Below are positions 62,797 through 64,000 of a DNA stretch of 64,000 nt, piece by piece (within the stretch, counting starts at the first letter, position 1; each line of letters begins with the position of its first letter). The notes under the pieces were generated by a model that did not search any database, had not been told where the DNA came from, and worked only from the letters and a program-made list of their open reading frames with translations. Both the position numbers and the translations under genes were made by a program. The DNA comes from Bactericera cockerelli (Eukaryota; Arthropoda; Insecta; Hemiptera; Triozidae), in the NCBI GenBank assembly GCA_024516035.1, contig CM044964.1:9401075-9465074 (forward strand), in the 5' to 3' direction.

Positions 62797-63534
62797 CCAA
62801 GGCTTTTTTCTAGTTTTTTTCCCAGGTACATGGGACAAAATTGGGATTTTTAATTATGTTCCCTTTAGGTCACGAAGACTGAGTATCATTGTGTGCTCTG
62901 AAAAATCTGGATGAAACCCACTGGTGACTTTCACAGAACATCAGTAAAACATCATGAAACCCACCGATGGGTTTCATGGTGTTCAACGTGTTAACGAAAT
63001 TTGGTGATTTTTAGAGAGAGAGAGAGAGAGAGAAAAAAAAGAAAGAGAGAGAGAAAGAAAGAGAGAGCTTTCTGAAATGAAATCTAGGTCGTAGGTTTCA
63101 GTCAACAAATCTCATGTGAGCAAATGTTCACGAGTTAAATCCTCGAGCCGTCACGCCAATTTTCTTCGTACCTCCAATTCCTTGGTTGGTTCTTCTGATT
63201 ATGACCAGGTGCGACCGGTTCTGAAGGAGCTGCGGAACTGCAGCACCCCCAAACGAAAAAGAAAGGATTTTCTCAAGACCCAGCTCGTACACAATGAAAA
63301 TCATCACACATTTCTAGAATAATTAATGCATAATTATTTCATGATTGGTATGTTACACAAACTCAAACTCTTATGACACTGAAAGAGCTACTCTGTAAAT
63401 CCCATTTTATTCCAGTTTATGTGGCAGCACCCCCAATACAGCTTCCCACCGGCCGTGCCTGATTAGGACACTAAAGTTCCATTATTCAAGAAGTTGCTTT
63501 GGTGCCATTATTGTGTGTTCAAATTCTCAAATAT
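62797..63534. other. Unassigned sequence with (GA)n
   Basis: (GA)n at 63016-63068. CACTGGTGACTTTCACAGAA and CATGAAACCCACCGATGGG form local repeats at 62920-62980. A 68-codon frame (63116-63322) has no domain; TGTTCACGAGTTAAATCCTC inside it may be a worn B-box. Confidence 0.35.
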
Positions 63535-63690
63535 GTATGTGAGGAAAAATTCATGCAGTCTTAATATTATGTGGTCAAGAACTCAAATTAAATGAGAAGA
63601 AATTCATGAACTAGGTGGGATTCGAACCAACGGATCCCTACGCTACCTGGATCACCAGACTAGCGTGTTAACCACCTCAAACACCAATAA
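63535..63690 (-). mobile_element. SINE family A (minus), partial
   Basis: On plus: GAACTCAAATTAAATGAGAA, CTAGGTGGGATTCGAACCAA, CGCTACCTGGATCACCAG, GTGTTAACCACCTCAAACAC. Only the first part of the tail is present, and the head's 5' end meets the next copy. Confidence 0.85.
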
Positions 63691-63691
63691 A

Positions 63692-63897
63692 TGGTAGTCA
63701 AGTGGTTAACGCGCTAGTCTGGTTACCCAGGTAGCGTACGGATCCGTTGGTTCGAATCCCACCCAGTGCATGAATTTTTCTTCATTCATTTGAGTTTGTC
63801 ACCACATAATTTTAAGACTCTGAGGGTTAAGTGTTAGAAAATGCTGTATTAACCTTGCCTGGTGGTTTACGTTCCACTAAAGAGTGTTACTATCATT
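63692..63897 (+). mobile_element. SINE family A (plus), head to head with the previous
   Basis: TGGTAGTCAAGTGGTTAACG, GTTGGTTCGAATCCCACCC, AGTGCATGAATTTTTCTTC, to CTAAAGAGTGTTACTATCAT. Its first bases TGCAC are missing, as in the neighbour, so the two heads are joined at a common deletion point. Confidence 0.88.
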
Positions 63898-64000
63898 TCC
63901 CAGTTCCTTCTTGATACATCCTGTATGCCAGCTTCTCCTGAGATGAGTCTTACGCAATGGTACACCCTGTTCTTGTGAGATGGGTCTTACGCAAGAAGCT

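Overview
This is a gene-poor, transposon-dense window of an animal nuclear genome. The SINE repertoire, mariner/hAT/piggyBac/pogo elements, (TC)n/(AC)n microsatellites and overall base composition suggest an arthropod, perhaps an insect, but nothing in the window fixes the species. I find no convincing host protein-coding exon. The only intact coding sequences are the two ORFs of a full-length LINE at 45130-50218; the other recognisable coding pieces are transposase remnants (hAT, mariner, pogo-like).

Layout. 1-12358: old SINEs, short tandem repeats and unassigned sequence. 12359-36949 and 37050-52935 are two diverged copies of one locus, joined by exactly 100 N (36950-37049). Copy 1 carries a 1.28-kb foldback element, an 11.6-kb insertion (17681-29290) holding a 0.8-kb satellite, a nested hAT and a 39-bp minisatellite, then a mariner and a 2.44-kb hAT-like insertion. 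Copy 2 lacks these but has its own 5S-SINE, piggyBac-like MITE, nested SINEs and a 6.9-kb pogo-like element that contains the LINE. Several of these insertions have an empty counterpart in the other copy. The simplest reading is two haplotypes of one locus placed in tandem by the assembler; a real tandem duplication is the alternative. 52936-64000: a 35-bp minisatellite, nested SINEs, a bipartite repeat with a (TCTG)n tract, and a hAT-like MITE full of ATCGAT motifs.

SINE names used below. Family A: tRNA-like head whose outer ends pair (TGCACTGG/CCAGTGCA), Thr-like, tail ending in ATT repeats. B: TCCCGG...TGGGACA head, tail ending GCGATATTATTATT. C: head CCTCAGTAGCTTGATCG, tail with TTTAGTAAAGCGAG. 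D: head CAGCCTCCGTGGC followed by a central domain. E: tRNA-Gly-like head GAATAGCTCAGTGG. F: head TTACCTTGGCCTAACGG with a TTGTTGTTG tract and a long body. G: 3' part ending TTCTATTCTATTCT. 5S-SINE: head derived from 5S rRNA, followed by the same central domain as D.

The most interesting signals are the shared central domain in 5S-headed and tRNA-headed SINEs, the paired empty and filled sites across the N gap, the intact LINE whose ORF1 carries a PCNA-box-like motif, the foldback element whose arms are arrays of ACTAGT-centred palindromes, and the large insertion bounded by inverted clusters of TTAGCCGAAC.
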